From Candidatus Scybalocola faecavium (GTDB lineage: Bacteria > Bacillota > Clostridia > Lachnospirales > Lachnospiraceae), in NCBI GenBank assembly GCA_018713145.1, contig DVFP01000026.1:1-64000 (forward strand): a stretch of DNA of 64,000 bases, written 5' to 3'. Of the stretch, positions 41,511 through 51,132 are shown piece after piece. The notes under the pieces were generated by a model. That model did no database searches, had not been told where the DNA came from, and was given only the letters and a program-made list of their open reading frames with translations. Position 1 is the stretch's first letter, and each line of letters begins with the position of its first letter. The translations under genes were made by a program, and so were the position numbers.

Positions 41511-42752
41511 ATGAATATTTTAGGCATTATCGCCGAATTTAATCCCCTTCACCGGGGACATAGCTATCTGATGGAAAAAGCAAAGCAAATGTCCGGGGCC
41601 AACTATACCATCGTCATTATGAGCGGAAACTTTACCCAGCGGGGAGAACCGGCCATTTATGACAAGCAGACCCGAACCCGCTGGGCTTTGGCCTGCGGCG
41701 CGGATCTGGTCATTGAAATGCCTGCTGCCGCCGCCTGTGCCAGCGCAAAAGACTTTGCCCGATGCGGCGTTGGGCTTTTAGCCGCCACAGGCATTGTCAC
41801 TCACCTGGCTTTTGGCTGTGAAAATGCCGAACTGCCCCGTCTCTCCCGGCTCTCAAAGATCCTGCGTTTTGAGCCTGACCCATATAAGGACCGGCTTAAG
41901 GAAAGCTTAAGGCAGGGGCTTTCCTGGCCGGCAGCCCGAAGCCGGGCCCTGGCCGGTCTGGTGGAGGATACGCCGGAACTGTTAAAACAGCCGAATAATA
42001 TCCTGGCTTTGGAATATCTGGCCGCATTGGAGGAAAGCCGGGAGGTCTTTCACCATACTATAACACCTTTGCCGGTTCAGCGCATACATGCCGGCTATCA
42101 TGACCCGGGACTTGAAAAGCCCTTTTGCTCTGCCACTGCCCTTCGCCAGGCGATACTGCAGGATAAAGATCCAAATAACTATCTGTTTCATTTCCCGGAC
42201 CAGATCAAAGAGGATGCAGCAAAAATCATCTGCAGAGAGCCTGCTATTACCTCCGATGATCTTTCATCTATGGTGGGGCTGTGTCTTTTAAATACCTCTG
42301 AGGATGAGCTTTTGGAAATCCTGGATATGGATCCCAGCCTGAAAGACCGGATCATCAACCAGGCTGAATATTTTTCCGGATTCAATGCTTTTGCCAACCG
42401 GCTTGTGACCCGAGCTTATACACGGACCCGGATCAGCCGCATTTTGATCCATCTCCTTTTAAATATGAAAAACAACTGCCGTCAGGATCTTCTCCAATGC
42501 AGCTATGCGCCCTATATTCGCATCCTGGGCTTTAAAAAAGACAGCGCTCCCCTTTTAGGGGATTTAAAAAAAAGCTCCCTGGCACCTGTCATTTCCCGGC
42601 CTGCCGCTGCCTTGCGCCAGCTTATATCTCCAGATGCCCAAAGGCTTTTTCGTCTTGATGTCCACGCTGCCGAGATTTATCAAAATCTCCAAAGCATAAA
42701 AAAAGGCTCCCCGGTGCCCCACGAATTTCGGCAAAAGGTTGTTATTTTATAA
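41511..42752 (+). CDS. tmcAL: tRNA(Met) cytidine acetate ligase TmcAL (YlbM)
   Basis: Activates acetate with ATP and acetylates the wobble cytidine of elongator tRNA-Met. Nucleotidyltransferase-like N-terminus IIAEFNPLHRGHSYL with the HxGH-type motif, then VIMSGNFTQRGEPAI. 413 residues, normal. AAGGGAGAAAG stands before the ATG. It is paired divergently with acetate kinase. Confidence 0.93.
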   Translation: MNILGIIAEFNPLHRGHSYLMEKAKQMSGANYTIVIMSGNFTQRGEPAIYDKQTRTRWALACGADLVIEMPAAAACASAKDFARCGVGLLAATGIVTHLAFGCENAELPRLSRLSKILRFEPDPYKDRLKESLRQGLSWPAARSRALAGLVEDTPELLKQPNNILALEYLAALEESREVFHHTITPLPVQRIHAGYHDPGLEKPFCSATALRQAILQDKDPNNYLFHFPDQIKEDAAKIICREPAITSDDLSSMVGLCLLNTSEDELLEILDMDPSLKDRIINQAEYFSGFNAFANRLVTRAYTRTRISRILIHLLLNMKNNCRQDLLQCSYAPYIRILGFKKDSAPLLGDLKKSSLAPVISRPAAALRQLISPDAQRLFRLDVHAAEIYQNLQSIKKGSPVPHEFRQKVVIL

Positions 42753-42798
42753 ACTTTGACAGAATATATTAATTTAAAGATTTGTTCCGAGGGCTGCC

Positions 42799-43815
42799 AT
42801 GTTTAAAATACTTATGCCAGCGATCGTTTTTCTTATCCTTCTGTTATTGTTCCCTTCCATCTGCGTTGAAGGCGCAGGATCCGGCCTGCGCCTTTGGCTG
42901 AATACCATGGTGCCCACATTATTTCCCTTTCTGGTAGTCACTAATCTTCTTCGGGAATATAAAGGCATCCCTTTATTTGAACGCGTTTTTTCCCCTTTTC
43001 TAAGCCGTCTTTTTCATATTCAGCCCGGCGGCGCCTACCCGGTGATCCTGGGATATTTATGCGGCTATCCCATGGGCGCCAAGGCTGTGGCTGACTGTAT
43101 TTGTGCAAAACGAATCAACCGCCGGGAAGCCGGCTATCTTCTTACTTTTACCAATAACCCCAGCCCGGCCTATATGTCCGGCTATGTATGCCTGTATATT
43201 TTAGGCAGCAAAGCATCCCGTCTGCCTTTGCTGGTGATCACATTTCTTGTGCCGGTGATCACTGCCCTCTTTTCCCGCCATTTTATTTTTCCCCGGAAAA
43301 AAAGCGGCCCTGCCTCCCGGATGCTATCATCGTCCCAAGCCTCGGGCAGACATTTTTTATCAGATCCATCCCTTAAGGCCATGAGTATTTCTGAGTCTGA
43401 GCATGGAAATGATCTTTCCGGCACCTCAAAGGCTTCCTGGGACCGGTGTCTTACTCAGGCCTGTGAGGTCCTCGTTAAGGTCGGCGGCTTTATGATGCTC
43501 TTTTCTGTGATCTCTGCCCTCGTCTGCCGGATCCCGGGACTCCCGCCCATGGCTGCCTGCATTATATCCGGCCTGCTTGAGCAGACCACAGGGCTTGCCT
43601 TGCTGAAAGAACAAAGTTTTTCTCCAAAAATAAAAACAGTCCTTGCCATGGTCTTTGTCTGTTTTGGAGGCCTGTCTATTGCGGCTCAGACATATAGTGT
43701 TATCCACGATCAAGGACTGTCTTTAAAATCATACTTTTGGGGCAAAATACTGTCAGGTATCATCGCAGCGCTGCTGACCCTTGGATGGATCTACATCGTC
43801 GCTTTCCTACACTGA
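42799..43815 (+). CDS. ylbJ: Sporulation integral membrane protein YlbJ
   Basis: 338-residue membrane protein with about 8 helices and a nucleoside-recognition (Gate) fold (LRLWLNTMVPTLFPFLV, GYLCGYPMGAKAVADCI). YlbJ is needed for the spore cortex in Bacillus. It follows tmcAL by 46 bp. The central loop (about 165-215) is polar. Confidence 0.85.
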   Translation: MFKILMPAIVFLILLLLFPSICVEGAGSGLRLWLNTMVPTLFPFLVVTNLLREYKGIPLFERVFSPFLSRLFHIQPGGAYPVILGYLCGYPMGAKAVADCICAKRINRREAGYLLTFTNNPSPAYMSGYVCLYILGSKASRLPLLVITFLVPVITALFSRHFIFPRKKSGPASRMLSSSQASGRHFLSDPSLKAMSISESEHGNDLSGTSKASWDRCLTQACEVLVKVGGFMMLFSVISALVCRIPGLPPMAACIISGLLEQTTGLALLKEQSFSPKIKTVLAMVFVCFGGLSIAAQTYSVIHDQGLSLKSYFWGKILSGIIAALLTLGWIYIVAFLH

Positions 43816-44520
43816 TCAGTCAATATCATCATAATCAAAATCATCGTCAGCGTCATCATCCGGAGTCGGCTCTTCATAAGCAGGTTCTTCCTCCGGTGCC
43901 GGTTCCTCATAGGCAGGCTCATCGATCACCGGTTCCTCCACAGCAGGAACTGCCGGGGCAGACTCGCTGGTAGCCGGAGCGTTTAACTGGCTGGCCAAAG
44001 CTTCCTTATTGCTTACGATAATATCATAATTATAGGAAAGGCCATCGATCAAAGCCTGAGAATTCGCTCTGGCCCCTTCCAGGGTACGTCCGATAATGGT
44101 TTCCAGATTTGTCACAAGCTCCTGGGTATACTCAAGCGCACTGCGGCGGATACCTTCAGCGTCTTCATTTGCAGCGTTAATCGTCGCCTCAGCCTGGGCG
44201 TTGGCATTATTCATAACTTCCTCTGCCCGTTCATAAGCCTTCAGCATGATCTCATGCTCTTCCACAAGCTGATTAGTATAAGCTGTGGTTTCCTCAAGCA
44301 TCTTTTCAGCCTGAGCCTGAGCATCACTGATGATCTTATCCCGGTTAGCAATGATCTTCTGGTATCTTTTAATTTCTTCCGGTGTTTTTAATCTCAGCTC
44401 AGTCAGTAATTCATATAATTCGTCTTTAGGCACGATCACCTTAGACTGGGAAAAAGGCTGTGGCTTACAGCTTTCAATAAATTCTTCGATTTCATCAATT
44501 AACTGTTCAATTCTGCTCAT
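43816..44520 (-). CDS. Coiled-coil protein with acidic Pro/Glu tail
   Basis: 234 residues. Residues about 45-150 form a long alanine-rich coiled coil like V-type ATPase subunit H or DivIVA-like proteins (DAQAQAEKMLEETTAYT, ANAQAEATINAANED). The C-terminus (from about 185) is a low-complexity acidic repeat of EEPxxEEP type ending in DDDFDYDDID. Function unknown; the position beside coaD-rsmD is common in related genomes. It ends against ylbJ, tail to tail. Confidence 0.75.
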   Translation of the reverse strand: MSRIEQLIDEIEEFIESCKPQPFSQSKVIVPKDELYELLTELRLKTPEEIKRYQKIIANRDKIISDAQAQAEKMLEETTAYTNQLVEEHEIMLKAYERAEEVMNNANAQAEATINAANEDAEGIRRSALEYTQELVTNLETIIGRTLEGARANSQALIDGLSYNYDIIVSNKEALASQLNAPATSESAPAVPAVEEPVIDEPAYEEPAPEEEPAYEEPTPDDDADDDFDYDDID

Positions 44521-44556
44521 AATTGCTTCTCCTTTACTGAAAATTCTATCGGCACT

Positions 44557-45033
44557 TTAGTTATATTTCTCTTTCAGTCGTTCAGCTACCAAGGGGGGAA
44601 CAAAGGGGGAAATGTCTCCCCTGTGAGATGCATATTCCCGAACCACACTGGAGCTTAAATAAGAATACTGGACATTCGTTACCAAAAACATCGTATCCAT
44701 CTGTGGGCAGACGATCCGGTTGGACTGAGCCCACTGAAGTTCATATTCAAAATCCGTAACCGCCCGCAATCCGCGGACTACAATGGTTGCGTTACACTCC
44801 ATTACAAAATCCACCAGCAAACCTTCAAAATGGCGGATCTCCACATTAGGGATTCCCTGGCATACTTCACTTAACATATTAACACGTTCTTCGGCAGAAA
44901 ACAACGGCGTTTTTGAACTATTATGTAAAACTCCGATCACCAGGTGATCTACCATTTTGGCTGCCCGCTTTATAATATCCACATGTCCATTGGTCACCGG
45001 ATCAAAACTTCCGGGATAAACGGCAATTCGCAT
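44557..45033 (-). CDS. coaD: Pantetheine-phosphate adenylyltransferase
   Basis: Fourth step of coenzyme A synthesis. [16 protein letters not shown] with the TxGH motif; [18 protein letters not shown] near the C-terminus. 158 residues. It follows rsmD by 9 bp, the usual pair. Confidence 0.97.
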   Translation of the reverse strand: MRIAVYPGSFDPVTNGHVDIIKRAAKMVDHLVIGVLHNSSKTPLFSAEERVNMLSEVCQGIPNVEIRHFEGLLVDFVMECNATIVVRGLRAVTDFEYELQWAQSNRIVCPQMDTMFLVTNVQYSYLSSSVVREYASHRGDISPFVPPLVAERLKEKYN

Positions 45034-45042
45034 AGCATCCTC

Positions 45043-45597
45043 CTATTTTCTCTCAATAAACACGTGTTTATTGGTTTTGTAAATCTTCTCTTTATATATA
45101 TGAAAGGACAGATCCTCCAGGTAATCCAGTGACGTATGCAGATCCGCTTCCACAACAATAATGGTATATTCATCCGCCAGACAGGACTGGGACAAATATT
45201 CCAAAACGCTTTTTTCCAGCAGCTGTCCATAAGGGGGATCCATAAAAATAATATCAAATGGCTCTCCTTCCCGCTCAAGGAGGCGCAGCGCCGACAAAAC
45301 ATCCTTCCGTAAAACTCTGGCCCATGGATCAAGGCGGGTAAATTTCAGATTTTCCTCAATACAATCCGCCGCTTTGGACATCTGCTCCGCAAAAACGCAG
45401 CTTTTCGCCCCCCGGCTTAACGCCTCGATCCCAATAGCGCCGCTTCCGGCAAACAAGTCCAAAAAGCGGCAGTCTGCCAAATATGGGGTCAATATATTAA
45501 AAAGTGTTTCTTTGATCCGGTCCGTAGTAGGCCGGGTTTCCAGACCATCTATCGTTTTTAAAGGCATACTTCTTGCCTTTCCTGCAATAACTCTCAT
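45043..45597 (-). CDS. rsmD: 16S rRNA (guanine966-N2)-methyltransferase
   Basis: SAM-dependent methyltransferase. MRVIAGKARS start, SAM site FLDLFAGSGAIGIEALSRGA, catalytic FMDPPYG. 184 residues. Confidence 0.95.
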   Translation of the reverse strand: MRVIAGKARSMPLKTIDGLETRPTTDRIKETLFNILTPYLADCRFLDLFAGSGAIGIEALSRGAKSCVFAEQMSKAADCIEENLKFTRLDPWARVLRKDVLSALRLLEREGEPFDIIFMDPPYGQLLEKSVLEYLSQSCLADEYTIIVVEADLHTSLDYLEDLSFHIYKEKIYKTNKHVFIERK

Positions 45598-45600
45598 AAT

Positions 45601-45712
45601 CTTTTATTTTTCTGGGAAAAATAGCTCCTTTTTTGTGTTTTTTACGCCGAAAAGTCTCTGATCCGGACAACCACTGCCCGTATAAACTTTTGACGCTTGT
45701 ATCAAAATATAG
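45601..45712 (+). repeat. Diverged copy of the structured repeat element
   Basis: TATTTTTCTGGGAAAAATA, then GCTCC and GTGTTTT, and at the far end GACGCTTGTATCAAAATAT, line up with the copy at 57.6 kb (CATTTTTCTGCGAAAAATG; GTCGCTTGTCTCAAAATAT). The first stem is missing. After it, AGCAGCTCAGC..GCTGAACTGCTGC (about 45711-45773) can form a further hairpin; no gene is seen in 45598-46027. Confidence 0.6.
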
Positions 45713-45876
45713 CAGCTCAGCTATGGGGTTCACATTCTCCTGGCGTTGTCAGTCCCATGGCTGAACTGCTGCAAAACTACTATTTCTATTTTATTCTACT
45801 TCCCCCATTTGTCAAGCCTTCAATTAAAAAAATTCCAAAAGTTCGCAACAATTCAGCCAAATCCCCGGATACATAA

Positions 45877-45941
45877 AAAGGATACCGACAGAAGGCTTTT
45901 CCAGATAAAATCATCTTTAAAACCTTCTCCGGTATCCTTTT
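45877..45941. terminator. Terminator after the spore protein gene
   Basis: AAAAGGATACCG (45877-45888)/CGGTATCCTTTT (45930-45941) with inner AGAAGG/CCTTCT. T runs at both ends. Confidence 0.75.
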
Positions 45942-46027
45942 GTGGCCGAAATCTGTCCCACTTCAACCGACGTTTCCCATTCCGGGAACACAGTCAAAAG
46001 GTACAGTTTCTTTTTTTATCCTATCCA

Positions 46028-46243
46028 TTAGTTGGACATTTTTCCGGACATCTGCTCTTCCTGACGGCGGATCATCCGGCGTACCATCTCTCCGCCAACG
46101 GAGCCGTTCTGGTAAGCTGTAAGATTACCATTGTAGCCGTTGGTCAGCGGCACACCAAGTTCGCTGGCAACCTCAAACTTAAACTGATCCAGTGCTGCTT
46201 TAGCCTCCGGAACTTCCGGTGTATTGGATGAACTGTTTCTCAT
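46028..46243 (-). CDS. Small acid-soluble spore protein, alpha/beta type
   Basis: 71-residue DNA-binding spore protein that protects DNA in the dormant spore. Family blocks: ALDQFKFEVASELGVPL, GNLTAYQNGSVGGEMVRRMI. AAGGAGG before the ATG at 46243. This shows that the organism belongs to a spore-forming lineage. Confidence 0.93.
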   Translation of the reverse strand: MRNSSSNTPEVPEAKAALDQFKFEVASELGVPLTNGYNGNLTAYQNGSVGGEMVRRMIRRQEEQMSGKMSN

Positions 46244-46261
46244 GTGAACTTCCTCCTTTGC

Positions 46262-46305
46262 GGCCGTGCTCTTTAAGGCCATTTAGGTATCCCCTAAGGG
46301 GATTT
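46262..46305. repeat. Copy of the 52-bp hairpin repeat upstream of the spore protein gene
   Basis: GGCCGTGCTCTTTAAGGCC and TAGGTATCCCCTAAGGGGA resemble the two hairpins of the repeat at 13388, in the same orientation. It ends 19 bp before the gene start. Confidence 0.65.
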
Positions 46306-46392
46306 CCTGCTTTGGTGTGTTTTCTGGTGACACTATTATTATGGCTCCAAAAAACATAAATACACTGGGAAATAATTCAAAATTCGACAGTT

Positions 46393-48444
46393 CTATAAAA
46401 CAAGGCTGTCGCCGCCGTTTTTCATATAACGCTCCAGCTTATCCTTAAGCTCCCTGTGATCCGGCGATGTGAGCTGTTCATCCTTTTCCACCAATACTTT
46501 GGCTGTTTGTGTGGCGTCTTTTAAAAGATCCATATCATTAAAAATATCTCCGATTTTAAATTCCATAATACCGCTTTGCTTTAGCCCGAAAAGATCCCCC
46601 GGCCCCCGCAGCCTTAAATCCTCTCCGGCAATAAAAAAGCCGTCATTAGACTTTACCAGAACTTCCAGTCGTTCCTGGGCGCTTTTTTTATCTGAAGTAT
46701 TCACAAAAATACAATAAGACTGAGCATCTCCCCGGCCCACCCGGCCTCTTAACTGATGGAGCTGTGCCAGGCCAAAACGCTGGGCGTCTTCAATCATCAT
46801 CACTGTAGCATTGGGCACATTTACCCCAACCTCTACTACAGTAGTAGAGACAAGGACCTGGATCTGCCCTGATCCAAATCGTTCCATGATCTGGTTCTTT
46901 TCCTTAGGTTTTTGTTTGCCGTGGAGATATTCAATACAAATATCCGAAGGCAGGGCTTCCTTCAGCCGTGCCGTATAATCAATAACGTTTTCCGCCTCCA
47001 TCATCTCGCTTTCCTCCACCATAGGACAGATCACATAGGCCTGATGACCCAGGCGGACCTGCTGTTCAATAAATCGGTAGGCGGTTTTCCTGTAGTTTGT
47101 GCCAACCACACAGTTTTTTATCGGGAGCCGCTTTGCCGGAAGCTCATCCATGACTGAAATATCCAAATCTCCATATAAAATAATAGCCAGGGTCCTTGGG
47201 ATCGGTGTTGCGCTCATGACCAGCACATGGGGCGTTTCCCCTTTTCCCGAAAGAAACTCCCGCTGGCGCACCCCGAAACGGTGCTGCTCATCTGTCACCA
47301 CAAGAGCCAGTCGGTCATAAACGACTTTTTCCTGGATCAGAGCATGGGTACCTACAATAATGTCTGTTTCATGAGCAGCAATTTTTTCATAAGCCCCTCG
47401 CTTCTCCTTTGCCGTCATACTTCCTGTGAGCAAAGTCACTTTAACTTGGAAAGGTTCAAAAAGCTGGGTAAAAGATTCATAATGCTGTCGGGCAAGGACT
47501 TCCGTAGGTGCCATGATGCATCCCTGAAAGCCATTTTTTGCCGCCTGCAAAAGAGCCAGGGCCGCTACGATAGTTTTACCTGAACCTACATCGCCCTGGA
47601 TAAGACGGTTCATCACATTTTCCGAAGCCATGTCTTTTTGGATCTCTTTCCAGGTGCGCATCTGCGCTCCCGTCAGATCGTATGGCAGAGAATGAATCAT
47701 AGCATCACAATCCGGTGACGGAGACATGGGATAATGATTTTTGACCTGACGGGTATGTTCCCGCATACTCTGGATTGCTAAAGCGAAAATAAAAAATTCG
47801 TCAAAAACAAGACGGCGTCGGGCAGTGAGCATCTGCTCCCAGTCCTTTGGAAAATGGATCTGGCGAAGGGCAAAATTATACTCTGCCAGCTTATACTGAC
47901 TGCGGACACGATCAGGAAGAAACTCTCTGGACAAATCCACATGATCTAAAGCCTGCTCTATAAGACGGATCAAAAGCTTATTGCTCACCCCTTCCGTCAG
48001 TGGATAAATAGGCTGCATAGAATTAAGCTTTTCTTCATATTCCTCCGGCTTAAAGATCACAGGCTGTTCCATCGTCAGGCTTCCCCGCTTATTGACCGGC
48101 GTTCCCCGAAAGATCCACGTATCCCCGGCTTTAAAGGAATTTTTCAGATATGGCATATTATACCAGGTCATATAAAGCATACGCCCGGGCCCCCGGGTCT
48201 TTAAGGTAACAGAAGAAACGCGGGTGGCCCGGTTGACTGCCGGAGGACTCATAACCGTGCATATAACAGCAGCGGTCTTCCCCTCCTGAACCTCTTCGGG
48301 GAAGACCGGCGCTTCATAAACATCATAGTTTTTCGGATAATACTCCAGCAGATCTTCAATGGTAAAAATCCCCAAGCGGGCCAGGAGCTTTTCGGTTTTC
48401 TCCCCCACGCCTTTAAGGGTCGTAATCTTACTGTTTAAATCCAT
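46393..48444 (-). CDS. recG: ATP-dependent DNA helicase RecG
   Basis: Remodels stalled forks and Holliday junctions. N-terminal wedge/OB domain (1-250), helicase core with LIQGDVGSGKTIVAALAL, DEQHRFGVRQRE, MSATPIPRTLA, and RGRVGRGDAQSYC. 683 residues. Seven bases separate it from the DAK2 gene. Confidence 0.97.
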   Translation of the reverse strand: MDLNSKITTLKGVGEKTEKLLARLGIFTIEDLLEYYPKNYDVYEAPVFPEEVQEGKTAAVICTVMSPPAVNRATRVSSVTLKTRGPGRMLYMTWYNMPYLKNSFKAGDTWIFRGTPVNKRGSLTMEQPVIFKPEEYEEKLNSMQPIYPLTEGVSNKLLIRLIEQALDHVDLSREFLPDRVRSQYKLAEYNFALRQIHFPKDWEQMLTARRRLVFDEFFIFALAIQSMREHTRQVKNHYPMSPSPDCDAMIHSLPYDLTGAQMRTWKEIQKDMASENVMNRLIQGDVGSGKTIVAALALLQAAKNGFQGCIMAPTEVLARQHYESFTQLFEPFQVKVTLLTGSMTAKEKRGAYEKIAAHETDIIVGTHALIQEKVVYDRLALVVTDEQHRFGVRQREFLSGKGETPHVLVMSATPIPRTLAIILYGDLDISVMDELPAKRLPIKNCVVGTNYRKTAYRFIEQQVRLGHQAYVICPMVEESEMMEAENVIDYTARLKEALPSDICIEYLHGKQKPKEKNQIMERFGSGQIQVLVSTTVVEVGVNVPNATVMMIEDAQRFGLAQLHQLRGRVGRGDAQSYCIFVNTSDKKSAQERLEVLVKSNDGFFIAGEDLRLRGPGDLFGLKQSGIMEFKIGDIFNDMDLLKDATQTAKVLVEKDEQLTSPDHRELKDKLERYMKNGGDSLVL

Positions 48445-48450
48445 AATTCA

Positions 48451-50145
48451 TCATTCTACTGAAACAATATAATAGTAAATCGGCTGTCCGCCATTTTCCA
48501 GCTCCACATCACAGTCCGGATACTTTTCCTCCACTGCGGCAGCCAAAGCCTGGGCGTCTTCCCGGCTGACATCAGCGCCGTAATAAATACTGATCAGTTC
48601 CGCATCCTCATCCATCATAGCATCAATCAGATCGCTTGTTGTCTGGGAAATATCTTCTCCCACAGACAGGATGCCGCTGTCGCCAATACCCATAATATTG
48701 CCTTCCTTAATGGTCTTATCATCAATGACAGTATCCCGGACAGCATAGGTCACCTGGCCGGACTTAACATTTGCCATTTCCTGAGTCATACGCTGGGCAT
48801 TATCATCGGCAGACTGGCCCGGCACAAAATTGATCAGTGCTGTAATTCCCTGAGGCACAGTCTTTGAGGGAATAACGACGATATTTTTATCTTCTGTAAG
48901 AGACTGGGCCTGCTGAGCTGCCAGAATAATATTTTTATTATTCGGCAGGATGTAGATAGTATCCGCATTTACCTGGTCAATAGCATTCAGCATATCCTCA
49001 GTGCTGGGGTTCATCGTCTGTCCCCCTTCAATAATATAATCCACACCAAGTCCTTTAAAGATCTCATTCATGCCCTGGCCTACAGAAACGCTGATAAATC
49101 CGCTCTCCTTCCGTGGCTGGGCCTTCCGGGCCTTTTCCTGCTCTTCCTCAAGCTGCATGGCAGCCACTTTCTGTGCATCCTTGATCACCTTTTCATGGTG
49201 CTCTTCCCGCATATTATCAATCTTCATGCTGGTAAGAGAGCCATAGGTCAAGCCTTTTTGGATCGCAAGGCCGGGATCATTGGTATGTACATGGACTTTT
49301 ACAATATCATCCAGCCATACACACACAATAGAGTCGCCGATAGAAGCCAGATATTCTTTAAACTCATGCTCTGTCTTTTCGTTAAACTCTTTTTCCAGCA
49401 TAATGATAAATTCTGTACAGTAACCAAACTTAATATCTGCAGTGTCAATATTTTCGCTTGCTGCTCCAATACCGGAAGCAGAAGCTTTTGCACCGGATGC
49501 ATCCGGAATGATCTCAATATCTGTTTCTTTTCCGATAAGACAGTCATAGCACCCCTTTAACACTTCCATAAGGCCCTGTCCGCCGGAATCCACAACTCCG
49601 GCCTGCTTTAGTACAGGCAAAAGCTCCGGTGTCTGAGAGAGGACATAATCTCCATATTCCAAAACTTCTTTCAGGCCTTCTTCCAGGTCGTCACAGTCAA
49701 TGGCCACTTCCTCGATTTTTTCAGCCATTCCTCTGGCAACAGTAAGAATGGTTCCCTCCTTAGGCTTCATAACTGCCTTATAGGCGGTTTCAGCAGCTCT
49801 GGCAAAAGCATCTGCCATCACAGACATATTGATCTGGCTGTACTCTTTGATCTCTTTAGTAAAACCTCTGAAAAGCTGAGATAAAATAACGCCGGAATTT
49901 CCTCTGGCGCCTCTCAGTGCTCCCATAGAAATCGCCTTTGACAAGTTCTCCATCGTAGGCTGAGTGATCTGGCTTACTTCCTTTGCTGCTGCCATAATCG
50001 TCAAAGACATATTAGTTCCTGTATCGCCGTCCGGTACCGGGAAAACGTTCAGTTCATTGATCCACTCCTTTTTCCCTTCTATTCTGCGAGCCCCGGAAAG
50101 AAACATCTTCTGAAGCATCCCGGCATCGATAGTTTTTATAGCCAC
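48451..50145 (-). CDS. DAK2-domain protein YloV (FakA-like)
   Basis: 564 residues: DhaL/DAK2 kinase domain (about 8-200: NVFPVPDGDTGTNMSLTI), a linker and a C-terminal DegV-like region. Family members are the ATP-binding subunit of fatty acid kinase, working with a DegV-family FakB. No fakB is near. Operon yloU-yloV-recG is conserved. Confidence 0.9.
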   Translation of the reverse strand: MAIKTIDAGMLQKMFLSGARRIEGKKEWINELNVFPVPDGDTGTNMSLTIMAAAKEVSQITQPTMENLSKAISMGALRGARGNSGVILSQLFRGFTKEIKEYSQINMSVMADAFARAAETAYKAVMKPKEGTILTVARGMAEKIEEVAIDCDDLEEGLKEVLEYGDYVLSQTPELLPVLKQAGVVDSGGQGLMEVLKGCYDCLIGKETDIEIIPDASGAKASASGIGAASENIDTADIKFGYCTEFIIMLEKEFNEKTEHEFKEYLASIGDSIVCVWLDDIVKVHVHTNDPGLAIQKGLTYGSLTSMKIDNMREEHHEKVIKDAQKVAAMQLEEEQEKARKAQPRKESGFISVSVGQGMNEIFKGLGVDYIIEGGQTMNPSTEDMLNAIDQVNADTIYILPNNKNIILAAQQAQSLTEDKNIVVIPSKTVPQGITALINFVPGQSADDNAQRMTQEMANVKSGQVTYAVRDTVIDDKTIKEGNIMGIGDSGILSVGEDISQTTSDLIDAMMDEDAELISIYYGADVSREDAQALAAAVEEKYPDCDVELENGGQPIYYYIVSVE

Positions 50146-50171
50146 TGCTCTCTTCCTCCTTAAATTCGTAA

Positions 50172-50528
50172 TTAATCAATCACGCGGACGCCTTCAACAA
50201 ATACGTTGACCGTCCCCACCTTAATCCCGGTGAACTCTTCCACTTTATAGCGGACATTGCTCATGAGATTATCTGCCACAGCGGCAATACTTACACCGTA
50301 TGCCACGATAATATGGAAATTTATATGAAGAACATTGTCTTCAATGGTGACATCCACGCCCTTGGCGAGACTGTCCCGCTTTAACAGCTTTGTAAGGCCG
50401 TCCTTCATGCTGACCATAGCCATTCCTACAATGCCGAAGCACTCAATGGCAGCCAGGCCGGCGTACTTGGCAATAACATCCAGATCAACATTAATATGAC
50501 CCATATCCGTAACTACTCGACCCTTCAT
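50172..50528 (-). CDS. Asp23/Gls24 family protein YloU
   Basis: 118-residue envelope-stress protein fold (GHINVDLDVIAKYAGLAAIECFGIVGM, VEDNVLHINFHIIVAYG-type strands). TTGGAGG precedes the ATG. First gene before yloV and recG. Confidence 0.9.
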   Translation of the reverse strand: MKGRVVTDMGHINVDLDVIAKYAGLAAIECFGIVGMAMVSMKDGLTKLLKRDSLAKGVDVTIEDNVLHINFHIIVAYGVSIAAVADNLMSNVRYKVEEFTGIKVGTVNVFVEGVRVID

Positions 50529-50557
50529 AGATATACCTCCAATTTTTTAATCTTTAC

Positions 50558-50640
50558 ATCCGGCAAAACACCTGCCGGAGTGAACGATTACATTCTATGT
50601 TGTTGAGATCAAATGAAAATTTGACCCTGGTATCATTCTA
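50558..50640 (-). other. Hairpins in the yloU leader
   Basis: TCCGGCA/TGCCGGA (about 50560-50581), and ATCAAAT/ATTTGA (about 50606-50623), the latter resembling the hairpin at 34833. They lie in the 260-bp gap between divergent yloU and rpmB. A TATAAT lies upstream on the minus strand near 50650 without a clear -35 box. Confidence 0.45.
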
Positions 50641-50708
50641 TTATGTATTATAACCGGTTTTTACAAAAAAGAAAATGATAATTTGTAATAAATTTTCCCT
50701 ATTTTTAC

Positions 50709-50737
50709 TTGCATTTATAATTTCTTTCTGTTAAAAT
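50709..50737 (+). promoter_or_regulatory. Promoter of rpmB
   Basis: TTGCAT, 17-bp spacer, TAAAAT, about 45 bp before the predicted ribosome-binding site. Confidence 0.6.
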
Positions 50738-50788
50738 AGGCTTGTTGTAAACCTGCACAGGTTAATTTCACTCAAGGAGGTGCTTTCA

Positions 50789-50974
50789 ATGGCTAGATGT
50801 GCAATTTGTGATAAAGGAGCTCACTTTGGTATCCAGGTATCTCACTCACATAGAAGAAACAACAAAATGTGGAAATCCAACATTAAAAAAGTGAAAGTAA
50901 ATGTAAACGGAGCTGCTAAGAAGATGTACGTTTGTACTTCCTGCTTAAGATCCGGTTTAGTTGAAAGAGCTTAA
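50789..50974 (+). CDS. rpmB: Ribosomal protein L28
   Basis: 61 residues: MARCAICDKGAHFGIQVSHSH, ending MYVCTSCLRSGLVERA. Cysteine pairs CxxC at both ends make it the zinc-binding form. AAGGAGG eight bases before the ATG; the ATG ten bases earlier is not used. Confidence 0.96.
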   Translation: MARCAICDKGAHFGIQVSHSHRRNNKMWKSNIKKVKVNVNGAAKKMYVCTSCLRSGLVERA

Positions 50975-50977
50975 TGA

Positions 50978-51013
50978 TAAAGAGACCAGCAATTGCCGGT
51001 CTCTTTATTTTTT
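50978..51013 (+). terminator. Terminator of rpmB
   Basis: AGAGACC (50981-50987)/GGTCTCT (50998-51004) followed by TTATTTTTT. Confidence 0.85.
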
Positions 51014-51132
51014 ACCCATCCTTTTAAACATTTCGGCCCTGTCCGCACATTTACGGCCAGGGCCGAAGCTGTATAAACATACTGAAGCAAGACAGCCGCA
51101 GTGTCCGGCTAAAAAGCCGGCAGTTTTAATGA